Assembly: GCF_947492535.1 (NCBI RefSeq)
Contig: NZ_CANLNH010000001.1
Location: 62,001 to 126,000, forward strand
DNA length: 64,000 nucleotides
Source of the DNA: an uncultured Dokdonia sp.
GTDB taxonomy: Bacteria; Bacteroidota; Bacteroidia; Flavobacteriales; Flavobacteriaceae
Direction: 5' to 3'
A program made the translations under genes and the position numbers. Every line of letters starts with the position of its first letter. Within the stretch, counting starts at the first letter, position 1. Positions 44,508 to 54,046 of the stretch are shown here, one piece after another. The notes beneath the pieces were generated by a model, which was not told where the DNA came from, did no database searches, and worked only from the letters and a program-made list of their open reading frames with translations.

Positions 44508-45674
44508 ATGAAAAGAACGGGAACCATCATCATTTTAGCACTTATAGTTATAGTGTTTTCAGCAGGTATCTGGTATTTGTGGATGAAGGATAAACAAGAT
44601 CCTGTTGTGTATAAAACAGAACAGGCTAGTACTAAAACCATCGTAAAAAAGACGGTAGCTACTGGAAGTATTGTTCCTAAAGAGGAAGTGCTTATTAAGC
44701 CTAATATTTCAGGGATTATAGATGAAATATATGTAGAGGCGGGAGATCAGATTAAAGCGGGAGATCTTATTGCAAAAATTAAAGTAGTCCCTAATGCTTC
44801 GTCACTTACAAATGCAAAAAATAATATTGCAAGTGCACGTACAGCAGTGCAAACCGCTAAACTTGCTTTTGAAAATCAAAAAAGTATCTACAATCGTCAG
44901 AAATCATTGTTTGATAAAGGTGTGATTTCTGCAAATGATTTTGATGGTATTGAAAATGCCTATAATCAAGCAGATCAGCGTGTAAAGCAAGAACAGGTTA
45001 GTTTAACAAGTGCTTTGCAAAATTATGACATCATAAAAACGGGTACGACAAGTGGTCTTGGAGCAGCTGCGACAACACAAGTGCGTTCTACCATCACAGG
45101 AATGATTTTAGATGTTCCAGTGAAGACAGGAAATCAGGTGATTGAGGCAAATAATTTCAATGACGGTACTACTATTGCAACACTGGCCGATGTGGATAAG
45201 ATGATTTTTGAAGGTAAGGTGGATGAAAGTGAAGTTGGAAAAATAAAAGAAGACTTACCATTGGAGATTACTGTAGGTGCTATTGAAAATATGAAATTTG
45301 ATGCTGTGCTAGATTATATCGCACCTAAAGGTGTAGCAGAAAATGGTGCAATACAATTTGAGATCAAAGGAACATTAGCTAAGATAGATTCTACTACATT
45401 TATCAGAGCAGGACTTAGTGCAAATGCAAGTATTATCTTGGCAAAAGCAGATTCAGTACTTGCCATCAAAGAGGCTTTAGTACAATATGATCCAAAAACA
45501 AAGAAACCTTTTGTAGAAATAGAGACTGGAAATCAGCAATTTGAACGTCGAGATTTAGAACTTGGAACTAGTGATGGTATCTTTGTAGAAATAAAAGAAG
45601 GGGTTTCTAAGGATGATAACATCAAAATTTGGAATCAAATCAAAGCGCCACAAGGATTTGGTAGAAGAGGTTAG
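44508..45674 (+). CDS. periplasmic adaptor (MacA/HlyD-like) 1
   Basis: Membrane fusion protein linking the inner-membrane exporter to a TolC channel, 388 residues. Seen: an N-terminal anchor (TIIILALIVIVFSAGIWYLW), a barrel-sandwich/lipoyl half GIIDEIYVEAGDQIKAGDLIAKI, an alpha-hairpin (about residues 95-170), and a beta-barrel domain. It follows permease 2 by 36 bases. A second, distinct adaptor is encoded after the TolC gene. Confidence 0.92.
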   Translation: MKRTGTIIILALIVIVFSAGIWYLWMKDKQDPVVYKTEQASTKTIVKKTVATGSIVPKEEVLIKPNISGIIDEIYVEAGDQIKAGDLIAKIKVVPNASSLTNAKNNIASARTAVQTAKLAFENQKSIYNRQKSLFDKGVISANDFDGIENAYNQADQRVKQEQVSLTSALQNYDIIKTGTTSGLGAAATTQVRSTITGMILDVPVKTGNQVIEANNFNDGTTIATLADVDKMIFEGKVDESEVGKIKEDLPLEITVGAIENMKFDAVLDYIAPKGVAENGAIQFEIKGTLAKIDSTTFIRAGLSANASIILAKADSVLAIKEALVQYDPKTKKPFVEIETGNQQFERRDLELGTSDGIFVEIKEGVSKDDNIKIWNQIKAPQGFGRRG

Positions 45675-45696
45675 GTTACTATAAATCCAGTCTGAG

Positions 45697-45716
45697 TACG
45701 CTTTCGCGAAAGCGTA
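45697..45716. repeat. TTTCGCGAAA palindrome copy 12 (intergenic)
   Basis: Perfect 20-bp palindrome between adaptor 1 and the TolC gene, 22 bases after the adaptor stop. Confidence 0.94.
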
Positions 45717-45785
45717 TAAAAATTAATTAACATTTTTTGTAACATAAACACGTTTCAATAGTCATATTGGACATCAATCGATATT

Positions 45786-47117
45786 ATGAGAAAATTATTC
45801 ATTATATGTTTTAGTCTATTCATTTCTGCAGTAGGATTTGCTCAGAATAAAAAATGGACTCTACAAGAGTGTGTGCAATATGCTTTAGATAATAATATTA
45901 CGATAAAACAAGCTGAAGTTGCACTATTAAATACAACCCTTGATAAATCTGATGCAGAAGGTGCTTTTGTGCCAACAGTTAATGGAAGGGCAAGTGTATC
46001 TGAAAACACAGGTTTAAGTTTCAACCCAGTAACAAATCAACCACAAACCGTAACAACCTTAAATGCAACAGGAGGTATAAATGTAGGATATACATTGTTT
46101 GATGGGCTTCGAAATATTCGTCAATTACAACGAGCAGATTTAGCAAAAGTAGCTTCAGAGTTTAATCTTTCTAAAGCAAAAGATGATATCGCATTATTTG
46201 TAGCTAATGCTTTTCTAGATATTATTTTAAATAAAGAAAACTTGAAAACAATTCAGGCTCAAAATGCAATTACGTTAGAACAAATAGAAAGAACGCAAGA
46301 ACTTGTAGATGGAGGTGTATTGCCGGAGGGAGATTTATTAGAAATTAGAGCAACGGCAGCTTCAGAAAGACAACGTATTGTTGCTGCTGAAAATTCAGTA
46401 ATTCTTTCTAAAATTAATCTGGCACAATTACTTGCTGTAGAAAATTACCGAGATTTTGATGTAGTAGATGGGAGTTATTCAATTTTTGGAGAAGAGATTG
46501 TAAACTCTCCTGTAGAATCTATTATTGATAGTGCAAAAGAAAATCGTTATGAAATTAAAATTGCAGAACAAAATCTTGAGATTGCAAAGAAAGATTTACA
46601 GATAAGTAAAGGAGCTCGATATCCTACACTTTCTGCTTTTTTCGGATATGATACACGATTTACAACAAATGATTTTATTGATATTCCTTTTAGAACTCAG
46701 TTATATACTAATGACGGTATTAACTATGGGTTAAGTCTTAATGTTCCTATTATTAATGGCTTTGGAGTGCGTAATGCAATAAAACGTAGTAAACTGAATA
46801 TTGAAAATAATGAGATCGCAGTAAAACAGGCAAAGCTTGATTTAGAGTCTACCGTATACCAATCATATACAGCGGTAAAAGCGGCTAAAGAAAGCTATGA
46901 AGCAGCCAAAGTTGCTTTAGAGTCTCAGCAATTAGCTTATGAATATGCAAAGCTTAGATATGACGTAGGTCGTACAAATGCGTTTGATTTTAGTCAGTCA
47001 AAACTACGTTATGATAACGCACAGATTGAATTAACACGATCAAAATACGATTATATATTCCGTATTAAAGTACTGGAACTCTATTATGGAGTGCCAGCGA
47101 CAGAACTTAAATTCTAA
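45786..47117 (+). CDS. TolC family outer-membrane efflux protein
   Basis: Outer-membrane channel component, 443 residues. Seen: signal peptide (LFIICFSLFISAVGFAQ), repeated coiled-coil segments such as LDSTVYQSYTAVKAAKESYEA-like helices (residues about 355-380), NGFGVRNAIKRSKLNIENNE and a C-terminal FDFSQSKLRYDNAQIELTRS (about 400-420). Family knowledge: trimeric alpha-barrel spanning the periplasm. The operon adaptors on either side suggest it completes the MacAB-type exporter. Confidence 0.94.
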   Translation: MRKLFIICFSLFISAVGFAQNKKWTLQECVQYALDNNITIKQAEVALLNTTLDKSDAEGAFVPTVNGRASVSENTGLSFNPVTNQPQTVTTLNATGGINVGYTLFDGLRNIRQLQRADLAKVASEFNLSKAKDDIALFVANAFLDIILNKENLKTIQAQNAITLEQIERTQELVDGGVLPEGDLLEIRATAASERQRIVAAENSVILSKINLAQLLAVENYRDFDVVDGSYSIFGEEIVNSPVESIIDSAKENRYEIKIAEQNLEIAKKDLQISKGARYPTLSAFFGYDTRFTTNDFIDIPFRTQLYTNDGINYGLSLNVPIINGFGVRNAIKRSKLNIENNEIAVKQAKLDLESTVYQSYTAVKAAKESYEAAKVALESQQLAYEYAKLRYDVGRTNAFDFSQSKLRYDNAQIELTRSKYDYIFRIKVLELYYGVPATELKF

Positions 47118-47122
47118 CCAAA

Positions 47123-48409
47123 ATGAGTAGAAAAGTAGTATTTATCCTTTTAGGATTAATTGTAATAGTTATTTTAGGATTAATTGGACTTAGTAAGTCT
47201 GGTATCATAAAAAACGGAAAAAAAGGTAAAGAAGTTGAAACAGAACTAGTAGAACGAGCTACTATTATAGAAACTGTTGCTGCAACTGGAAAAATACAGC
47301 CAGAGGTAGAAGTGAGTATATCTTCAGAAGTATCTGGAGAGATTATTGAACTTCCTATTAAAGAAGGGCAGGATGTAAAGAAAGGAGATCTACTAGTACG
47401 TATTAATCCAGACTTAGTACAAGGGGCACTTAATCAAGTTCAAGCTTCATTACAAAGTGCACGTTCTGGACTTGCACAAGCGGAAGCAAGTTTAAATGTA
47501 GCAAAACTAAATTTTGATCGTAATAAGCCTTTATTTGATAAAGGAGTTATATCAAGGGCAGATTTTGATAGAGCACAATCAGATTATGAAGTAGCGCAGG
47601 CAACAAAACAAAGTGCGTATTATAATGTACAGAGTGTTGCTGCACAAGTAAAACAAGCACAGGATAACTTAGGTCGTACAGCGATATTTGCTCCTAGAGA
47701 TGGGACTATATCAAAACTTAGTGTAGAACTAGGAGAACGCGTAGTAGGAACTGCGCAAATGACAGGAACTGAAATTGTAAGAGTTGCAAACCTTGCAAAT
47801 ATGGAAGTAGAAGTTGATGTAAATGAAAATGATATTGTAAAAATAGAGGTAGGAGATTCTACAATAGTAGAAGTAGATGCTTATTTGAAGAAAGAATTTA
47901 AAGGAATTGTTACAGAAATAGCAAATTCGGCAGAGTCAACATTAACTGCAGATCAAGTAACAAACTTTAAAGTAAAAGTGCGTATCCTTGAAGAATCGTA
48001 TAGAGATCTTTTAGAAGGTAAATCGGAAACATACTCTCCTTTTAGACCTGGAATGACTGCAACTGTAGATGTAATTACGAAGAAAAGAGAGAATAGCATT
48101 GCAGCACCTATTAGCGCAATTGTTGTAAAGTCAGATACGAGTGCCACAAAGAAAGATAAGCCTAAAAAGGATATTAAAGGAGATGATAAAAAGTTTGAAT
48201 GTGTCTTTGTTAAAAATGGAGACAAAGCAAAACTTAAAGTAGTCACCACTGGAATTCAAGATGACTCTAATATTGAAATTTTATCTGGATTAGATGAAGG
48301 AGATGAAATCATTACGGGGCCTTATAATCTTGTAACTAAAAGACTAAAGACAGGAGATCTAGTACAGGTTAAAGAGGATGAAGAATCTAAAAATGAAACA
48401 GACGAATAA
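47123..48409 (+). CDS. periplasmic adaptor (MacA/HlyD-like) 2
   Basis: Second membrane fusion protein of the operon, 428 residues. Seen: N-terminal anchor (VVFILLGLIVIVILGLIGLS), the biotinyl-lipoyl half GEIIELPIKEGQDVKKGDLL, a long alpha-hairpin (NQVQASLQSARSGLAQAEAS), and GRTAIFAPRDGTISKLSVE before the beta-barrel domain. It has a Lys-rich insert (KKDKPKKDIKGDDKKFE) near residue 355. It starts 5 bases after the TolC gene and overlaps tsaB by one base. It is only moderately similar to adaptor 1, so the pair is not a recent duplicate. Confidence 0.92.
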   Translation: MSRKVVFILLGLIVIVILGLIGLSKSGIIKNGKKGKEVETELVERATIIETVAATGKIQPEVEVSISSEVSGEIIELPIKEGQDVKKGDLLVRINPDLVQGALNQVQASLQSARSGLAQAEASLNVAKLNFDRNKPLFDKGVISRADFDRAQSDYEVAQATKQSAYYNVQSVAAQVKQAQDNLGRTAIFAPRDGTISKLSVELGERVVGTAQMTGTEIVRVANLANMEVEVDVNENDIVKIEVGDSTIVEVDAYLKKEFKGIVTEIANSAESTLTADQVTNFKVKVRILEESYRDLLEGKSETYSPFRPGMTATVDVITKKRENSIAAPISAIVVKSDTSATKKDKPKKDIKGDDKKFECVFVKNGDKAKLKVVTTGIQDDSNIEILSGLDEGDEIITGPYNLVTKRLKTGDLVQVKEDEESKNETDE

Positions 48410-49089
48410 TGATGTCTAACATATTATGTATAGAGACAGCCACCACAAATTGTTCGGTGGCTTTGTCTATTTATGGAGAGCAAAGCGTGTTGCAAGAAGA
48501 TAATGATGTGAAATATTCTCATGCAGAACGTCTACATCCATACATAGAAAAAGTGTTGAGTGAAGCAAACATTGAAAAGAATGAGCTTACAGCTATTGCT
48601 ATAAGTAAAGGTCCTGGTAGTTATACAGGATTACGTATAGGGGTCTCAGCGGCCAAAGGATTATGTTATGCTTTAGGAATACCTCTTATCTCTATTTCAA
48701 CATTAGAGTCTTTGTCTTATAAAGTTAGTTGTAATGAAGGTGAGTACATTATACCAATGCTAGATGCGCGTAGAATGGAGGTGTATAGTGCTGTTTTTGA
48801 TGCAAACCATCATCAAGTTAGAGCTACGGAAGCTCAGATTTTAGAAGAAAATTCTTTTATTGACTACCTCGAGAAGGGAAAAGTGTATTTTGTAGGCAAT
48901 GGCGTGTCAAAGTTTGAAGAAATTTGTAAGCACCCTAATGCTGTTTTTGTAAAAAATACATTGCCTTCAGCGGCAGAAATGACCAAGCTGGCAGAAGCTA
49001 AAAATAAGCTAAGTGATTATGAAGATGTGGCCTATTTTGAGCCTTATTATCTTAAAGATTTTATTGCTGGAATACCTAAGAAAAAATAA
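48409..49089 (+). CDS. tsaB: tRNA threonylcarbamoyladenosine synthesis protein TsaB
   Basis: ASKHA-fold partner of TsaD in t6A37 modification of tRNA. Length is 226 residues. Seen: MSNILCIETATTNCSVALS at the N-terminus and the family segment ISKGPGSYTGLRIGVSAAKGL. Two overlapping ATGs (48409 and 48412) are possible; the second gives the usual N-terminus. It is coupled by one base to the adaptor gene, although functionally unrelated to the exporter. Confidence 0.95.
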   Translation: MMSNILCIETATTNCSVALSIYGEQSVLQEDNDVKYSHAERLHPYIEKVLSEANIEKNELTAIAISKGPGSYTGLRIGVSAAKGLCYALGIPLISISTLESLSYKVSCNEGEYIIPMLDARRMEVYSAVFDANHHQVRATEAQILEENSFIDYLEKGKVYFVGNGVSKFEEICKHPNAVFVKNTLPSAAEMTKLAEAKNKLSDYEDVAYFEPYYLKDFIAGIPKKK

Positions 49090-49107
49090 TCAAAAAGTAA
49101 TATCATA

Positions 49108-49142
49108 AAAAAGCTCCTATGTCTAAACCATAGGAGCTTTTT
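49108..49142. terminator. bidirectional terminator between tsaB and mscS
   Basis: AAAAAGCTCCTATG (49108-49121) paired with its complement (49129-49142). A-rich on the left and T-rich on the right, so it can work for both convergent genes. Confidence 0.9.
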
Positions 49143-49162
49143 AGCGTTATAAAATGTTGTTT

Positions 49163-49999
49163 TTATCCTTCTTTTTGAATCTCAACAGCGTGAGGGTAAG
49201 GAATCTCAATACCAGCCTTATCTAATTCTATCTTACAGTTTTCAATCGTTTGGAAGTATACATCCCAATAATGCTCTGGCGTAGCCCATGGTCGTACCAT
49301 ATAATTTACAGAACTATCAGCTAGTTCTCCCATATTAACTGTAGGAGCAGGGTCTTTTAAGACTTTATCTTGAGAAGTCATAGCTCTCATAAGTGCTTCT
49401 TTTGTCTCTTTTATATCTGCATCATAAGCAACACCTATCGTAAGATCGACACGTAACTGTCCTAATTCTGTGTAGTTTTTTATGTTGCCATTAGATAATG
49501 CCCCGTTAGGAAGAATGGCTAATTTATTTCCAGGAGTAGCCAGTTTTGTGGTGAAAATTTGAATCTCAGAAACAACACCTACTTCTCCTTGTGCTTCTAT
49601 TAAATCACCTACTTTAAATGGTCTGAATAACATAATAAGAACTCCACCTGCAAAGTTAGATAAAGAGCCTTGTAATGCAAGACCTACAGCAAGACCTGCT
49701 GCGGCAAGAATAGCAGCAAAAGAAGCAGTGTCAATACCTAATTGGCCTAGTATGGCTATAATCAATAAAACCAGCAAAATGGATCTGAGAAGATTAGAAA
49801 GAAATTTTTCTAAAGTCTCATCCATATTTTTGTTCTTCTTGAGCATTTTCTTGAAGACCTTCATGATGATGTTGATAATCCATTTTCCAATAATCCATAT
49901 GATAATTGCCATAATGATTTTGGTACCATACTCAATACCATATTCTAAGGCAGTTTCTGTCCAATCTTTAGCTTCTTGTGCTTTTTGTTCTATTTGCAT
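49163..49999 (-). CDS. small-conductance mechanosensitive channel (MscS family)
   Basis: MscS-type channel that opens under membrane tension, 278 residues. Seen: helices at about residues 25-50, 65-90 and the pore helix with ILAAAGLAVGLALQGSLSNFAGGVLIML (residues about 92-119, a Gly/Ala-rich TM3; quoted beyond the key part LAVGLALQGSLSN), followed by the beta domain FRPFKVGDLIEAQGEVGVV and ending IEIPYPHAVEIQ. It is minimal in size, like E. coli MscS. A terminator lies before the convergent tsaB. Confidence 0.95.
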   Translation of the reverse strand: MQIEQKAQEAKDWTETALEYGIEYGTKIIMAIIIWIIGKWIINIIMKVFKKMLKKNKNMDETLEKFLSNLLRSILLVLLIIAILGQLGIDTASFAAILAAAGLAVGLALQGSLSNFAGGVLIMLFRPFKVGDLIEAQGEVGVVSEIQIFTTKLATPGNKLAILPNGALSNGNIKNYTELGQLRVDLTIGVAYDADIKETKEALMRAMTSQDKVLKDPAPTVNMGELADSSVNYMVRPWATPEHYWDVYFQTIENCKIELDKAGIEIPYPHAVEIQKEG

Positions 50000-50149
50000 T
50001 GTGTGAATGTTTATTTGTTATTATAAAAATAAGAAAAATACCAAGCGTTCTTTTAAGAGGTATGGTTTTAAATACCTTGTAAGTCAAATGTATGTGTATA
50101 TCGACATATTTGTGTCGTATATCTATAAATTTCGATATTCTTTACTTAT

Positions 50150-52267
50150 TTATGATTTAATAAGCGCTAATGCCTCTGTGATACTTCTCACTGGAAGCTT
50201 GCATGCATTATTAACACAAACATAAATGAGTGTTTCATTTTTGAGATAACGTCCTTCAAAAATCTCCTGTGTGCTTTCTGAAGTGCTAGCCGCTATTAAC
50301 TTATTCGGAATGTAATGAGTGTTTAACTCCGTAAGAACTTCTTTAGCATTAGGTCCTACTATCACAATCTCATAATAAGGATTCGTATAATTAAGATATA
50401 AATCTAACCAGTTACTAAAAGCCGTTGGAGATTGATCTATTTCTGGTTGCATATTATTGAGCATTGCTGCTGCCGTTTGCGTATATGATTTATCTAGATA
50501 ATAGTGAGAGAGTGTGAAAATATTTTTTGCCATCATAGAGTTGGATGCAGGGATCACTTTATCTATATACGCTATATTCCGGCTTATTAAATCGGTGTCT
50601 TCATCAGATGTAAAAAAGAACATGCTATTTTCTTTATTCTGAAAATGCACAAATGCATAATCTGTAAGTTGTTTTGCTTTTTCTAACCAGAAAGTATCTG
50701 TAGTTACTTCAAATAAAGCGATAAAAGCATCTATAGTACTGGCATAATCTTCAAGATACCCATTGATGGTACTCTTCCCGTTCTTGTAGTTTCGATTTAG
50801 GCCACCATCTTTGCGTATCATGTTGTCAACAATAAACGAGGCATTTTTAAGTGCGATCTCTAAGAATTTCTGATCGTTAAAAACCCGATAGGCATCAACG
50901 TATCCTTTGGTCATGAGGCTATTCCAACCGGTTAGAATTTTATCATCTAGGCGAGGTCTTTCTTTATTGCTTTCGCGAAAGCGTACTAAGACCTCTTTCC
51001 ATTGATTTCTTTTTTCTTTAAGATCAGCAATTGAAATCCCATGTTCTTTTACAAAATTTACATCTGAATCTTTACGAATTAAAACATAATGGTCTTTTTC
51101 CCATATTCCAAAGTCATTGATGTTGTAATAGGAAGCAAAAAGATCATACTCTTCTTTTAAGAGTGTTTTTAAGGTTGCTTCTGTCCAAACATAATAAGCA
51201 CCTTCTTCAAGTTCGCCTTCTGGGGTGAGGCTATCAGCATCTAGAGCGCTGTAAAACCCTCCTTCTTCGGTAGTCATTTCACGAGCGATATAGGCTAATG
51301 TTTGGTAGACAGTTTCTTTATAAAGTTCTTTTTGAGTACGTAAGTATGCATCACTATAGAGGCTTACAAGTTGTGCATTGTCATAGAGCATTTTTTCAAA
51401 ATGTGGAATATGCCATTTTTTGTCTGTACTATACCTTGCAAATCCTCCGCCTATTTGATCTTGGATGCCTCCATATGCAATTTTCTCTAGTGTGGTATTT
51501 ACGTAGTTAAGGATCGTGCTATCTTGGGTTTGATGGCCATAACGTAATAAGAATTGATAGTTATTAGGCATCATGAATTTAGGAGCTCTATCAATGCCGC
51601 CTTCTTGGGTATCCCAATATTTTGACCATGTGCTAAGGGATGCTATAATAAGTTCCTCTTCAAATATTGGTTTGTTAGGATTTGGAGTTACAATATCTCT
51701 CGTTTTGATGCCAGATGCAAGTTTATCTGCAAATTCTACTAATGCATTAGGACTTTCTTTAAATGCAGTTGCTACCTGTTCTAGAGAATTCATCCAGTCT
51801 TCTTTTGGGAAATATGTACCTCCCCATACAGGTCTTCCATCTGGTAAAGCAATAGCATTAAGAGGCCACCCACCAGCTCTACCTGTCATGAGTTCAACGG
51901 CACTCATATATACATTATCTACATCTGGACGTTCTTCACGATCTACTTTTATATTAATAAAATGATCATTCATAAAATTGGCAACCAGTGTGTCTTCAAA
52001 ACTTTCATGTTCCATGACATGGCACCAGTGACAAGATGAATAGCCAATACTTACTAAAATGAGCTTGTTTTCTTTTTTAGCAAGTGCTAATGTCTCTTCA
52101 TTCCATGGTTTCCAATTTACAGGATTATGTGCATGTTGAAGTAAATATGGGCTAGTTTCCTGTATGAGGTCATTGGTATATGTATGCATATCAGATTCAT
52201 TCTGGTTTTTGCAACTCCAGAATAGTATTAGTGTGAGTAACAATAAAAATTGTCTGTATATATTCAT
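50150..52267 (-). CDS. DUF255 thioredoxin-domain lipoprotein (YyaL/SPATA20-like)
   Basis: 705-residue exported lipoprotein (lipobox LFWSC, Cys19). Seen: the N-terminal DUF255 domain, [21 protein letters not shown] and the thioredoxin-like [16 protein letters not shown]; then a long alpha-toroid part ([58 protein letters not shown]) like the N-acyl-glucosamine epimerase fold. The family's function is not established. Palindrome copy 13 lies inside and encodes VRFRESN. It shares no evident operon with its neighbours; the next gene is dodecin 70 bases upstream. Confidence 0.92.
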   Translation of the reverse strand: MNIYRQFLLLLTLILFWSCKNQNESDMHTYTNDLIQETSPYLLQHAHNPVNWKPWNEETLALAKKENKLILVSIGYSSCHWCHVMEHESFEDTLVANFMNDHFINIKVDREERPDVDNVYMSAVELMTGRAGGWPLNAIALPDGRPVWGGTYFPKEDWMNSLEQVATAFKESPNALVEFADKLASGIKTRDIVTPNPNKPIFEEELIIASLSTWSKYWDTQEGGIDRAPKFMMPNNYQFLLRYGHQTQDSTILNYVNTTLEKIAYGGIQDQIGGGFARYSTDKKWHIPHFEKMLYDNAQLVSLYSDAYLRTQKELYKETVYQTLAYIAREMTTEEGGFYSALDADSLTPEGELEEGAYYVWTEATLKTLLKEEYDLFASYYNINDFGIWEKDHYVLIRKDSDVNFVKEHGISIADLKEKRNQWKEVLVRFRESNKERPRLDDKILTGWNSLMTKGYVDAYRVFNDQKFLEIALKNASFIVDNMIRKDGGLNRNYKNGKSTINGYLEDYASTIDAFIALFEVTTDTFWLEKAKQLTDYAFVHFQNKENSMFFFTSDEDTDLISRNIAYIDKVIPASNSMMAKNIFTLSHYYLDKSYTQTAAAMLNNMQPEIDQSPTAFSNWLDLYLNYTNPYYEIVIVGPNAKEVLTELNTHYIPNKLIAASTSESTQEIFEGRYLKNETLIYVCVNNACKLPVRSITEALALIKS
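50969..50985. repeat. TTTCGCGAAA palindrome copy 13 (inside DUF255 gene)
   Basis: GC-TTTCGCGAAA-GC with the right arm extended (GCGTA). On the minus strand it is read as VRFRES, the third reading frame of the palindrome. Confidence 0.9.
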
Positions 52268-52285
52268 AGGAGTAAAAATACGAAC

Positions 52286-52317
52286 AAAAAAAATCCTATC
52301 ACGAGGATAGGATTTTT
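52286..52317 (-). terminator. Rho-independent terminator after dodecin
   Basis: AAAAATCCTATC (52289-52300) paired with GATAGGATTTTT (52306-52317). The A run on the plus strand is a T run for the minus-strand transcript of the dodecin gene. Confidence 0.87.
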
Positions 52318-52336
52318 ATATGATATGTTTTGTGAC

Positions 52337-52537
52337 TTACTTTATTTCAAATGTAAGTCTAAGATTTACACGGTATTCTGTTACCTTATCTCCATCTACA
52401 ACCGCACTTTGCTCTGCCACATATACAGATTTTATGTTTTTTACTGTTTTTGACGCTTGTGATACTGCATTTTGCGTTGCATCTTCCCAACTAGTTTTAG
52501 AACTAGATAGTACTTCTATAACTTTCATTACTGCCAT
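52337..52537 (-). CDS. dodecin family flavin-binding protein
   Basis: 66-residue dodecin, a dodecameric flavin-sequestering protein. Seen: KVIEVLSSSKTSWEDATQNAV and the central TVKNIKSVYVAEQSAVV, ending in the strand EYRVNLRLTFEIK, all typical of the family. It is a single-gene unit with its own terminator. Confidence 0.95.
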   Translation of the reverse strand: MAVMKVIEVLSSSKTSWEDATQNAVSQASKTVKNIKSVYVAEQSAVVDGDKVTEYRVNLRLTFEIK

Positions 52538-52651
52538 AATTATCTTTTTTTGGTTTAAAAATTTATTGAAACTGTAAGTTACAAATAATCAATAAACTAT
52601 GTGTAAAACAAGATTTAAAGTGATAATTATGCTGTAATTATGCTTTTCATC

Positions 52652-53554
52652 CTATCCATTTATCGCTTCAACGGCATTTATGCGACCAGGTAGCATTTGC
52701 TTAAGCATATTTTCAATACCGTTTTTAAGTGTGAATGTAGAAGAAGGACACCCACTACAAGCTCCTTGTAGAATCACAGATACATTTTTAGTTTTTTCAT
52801 CGTAATTTTTAAATACAATGTTTCCTCCGTCACTAGCAACAGCCGGTTTTACATATTCTTCTATGATATTTACAATCTCCTTAGAGGTGTCATCAAGATT
52901 TTCAAAGGTAGCTTCAGCAATAGTCTCTACTTGTTGAGGTGTCTTAAGTTGCTCTGCAGTGATAATCTCTTTTCCATCTTGTATAAAGTTTCTTATAAAC
53001 TCACGAGTTTCAGTAACAACTTCGTCCCAATTTGCCATTTCATATTTTTGAACACTTACATAGTTCTCATCCATAAAAACTTCTTTTACGAATGGGAAAT
53101 GAAATAATGCTTTAGCTAGAGGTGCGTGAGCCGTATCATCTATTGTTTTAAATTCAAAAGGTGTTGTGACTAGCTTTTTATTTGCTACAAATTTTAAGGT
53201 AGATGGGTTTGGTGTACTTTCTGCATATACAGTAACGGGTACTTTTTTTGCAGCGATATCTTCAATGATAACAACGCCATTGTCATTAAGATAATCTTCT
53301 ATTTGTTTAGAGACTTCATTTTGGATATCAATCCATTCTACAATATTATACTTTTCTATTGCCACAAAATTTTGAGCAATATATACGGTCTTTACAAAAG
53401 GAAGATAAAATAGTTGTTGTGCTAATGGAGAATTTGCAGCATCATCTATATTGTTAAACTCGTAACTATTATGGTTTACCAAAAATTGGTTTGCTTGAAA
53501 TTTTTTTATTGCAGGATTTGAAGTTCCTTCAATAGTAATACTATATGTAGACAT
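52652..53554 (-). CDS. NifU/Nfu-type iron-sulfur scaffold with two Nfu N domains
   Basis: Iron-sulfur cluster carrier, 300 residues from the ATG at 53554, the first start giving MSTYSITIEGTSNPAIKKF; a longer frame from 53635 lacks family similarity. Seen: two copies of the Nfu N-terminal domain (SNPAIKKFQANQFLV...LAQQLFYLPFVKTVYIAQNF and PNPSTLKFVANKKLV...LAKALFHFPFVKEVFMDENY), then a NifU C-terminal domain with the cluster motif GACSGC. A TACCTTTG element on the minus strand (53578-53571) could be its -7 box. Confidence 0.93.
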   Translation of the reverse strand: MSTYSITIEGTSNPAIKKFQANQFLVNHNSYEFNNIDDAANSPLAQQLFYLPFVKTVYIAQNFVAIEKYNIVEWIDIQNEVSKQIEDYLNDNGVVIIEDIAAKKVPVTVYAESTPNPSTLKFVANKKLVTTPFEFKTIDDTAHAPLAKALFHFPFVKEVFMDENYVSVQKYEMANWDEVVTETREFIRNFIQDGKEIITAEQLKTPQQVETIAEATFENLDDTSKEIVNIIEEYVKPAVASDGGNIVFKNYDEKTKNVSVILQGACSGCPSSTFTLKNGIENMLKQMLPGRINAVEAING

Positions 53555-53570
53555 TACAATAATTTTTCTA

Positions 53571-53578
53571 CAAAGGTA
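53571..53578 (-). promoter_or_regulatory. candidate -7 promoter element for the Nfu gene
   Basis: On the minus strand the sequence reads TACCTTTG, matching TAnnTTTG, 16 bases upstream of the Nfu ATG at 53554. No TTG is seen at the usual spacing. This also supports the shorter start. Confidence 0.45.
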
Positions 53579-53772
53579 GGTATTATAGCTATTTATTACA
53601 CTATAGAATATGTTCTTAAATAGAGGAGGAATCAACCTTAAAAAGTAAACATTAATGTTAAAAATGTATCTAATGATTCAATAAATAGATAAAATTGTCG
53701 TTATGCAATGCACAGGCGCCTAATATATGTTGTAATTTCCTATATTTACGCCCCCTTGAAAACTACATATTG

Positions 53773-54042
53773 ATGAAAAGAATCCTACGTTTCTTACCAT
53801 TACGAATAAATTTATGTCGCACATATTCATATGATGTGAATTTTTCTATATATGATAATAGGATATTTGAATTTGTATATGCGGTTTTCAATTACATAAT
53901 GCCTGTTAAATCTGAACGCTTTAATACAAAAATTTATATATTTGAACGTTACAGAGCTTTCTGTACATCTTGTATTGTTATAAATGATTCGAAATTTAGA
54001 TACAATACACTTGTGCTAAAGCCTGTGTTACAAAAAAAATAG
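53773..54042 (+). CDS. uncertain small ORF upstream of the PorP gene
   Basis: An 89-residue open frame from an ATG (53773) to a stop 4 bases before the PorP gene. The product is basic and aromatic with no signal peptide or motif that I recognise, and it has codon use poorer in the usual Gly/Glu/Asp codons than neighbouring genes. The 492-base gap between the Nfu and PorP genes otherwise holds only candidate -7 elements (for example TATATTTG at 53937-53944, inside this frame, which could serve the PorP gene). It may simply be a long leader. Confidence 0.25.
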   Translation: MKRILRFLPLRINLCRTYSYDVNFSIYDNRIFEFVYAVFNYIMPVKSERFNTKIYIFERYRAFCTSCIVINDSKFRYNTLVLKPVLQKK

Positions 54043-54046
54043 TCCC

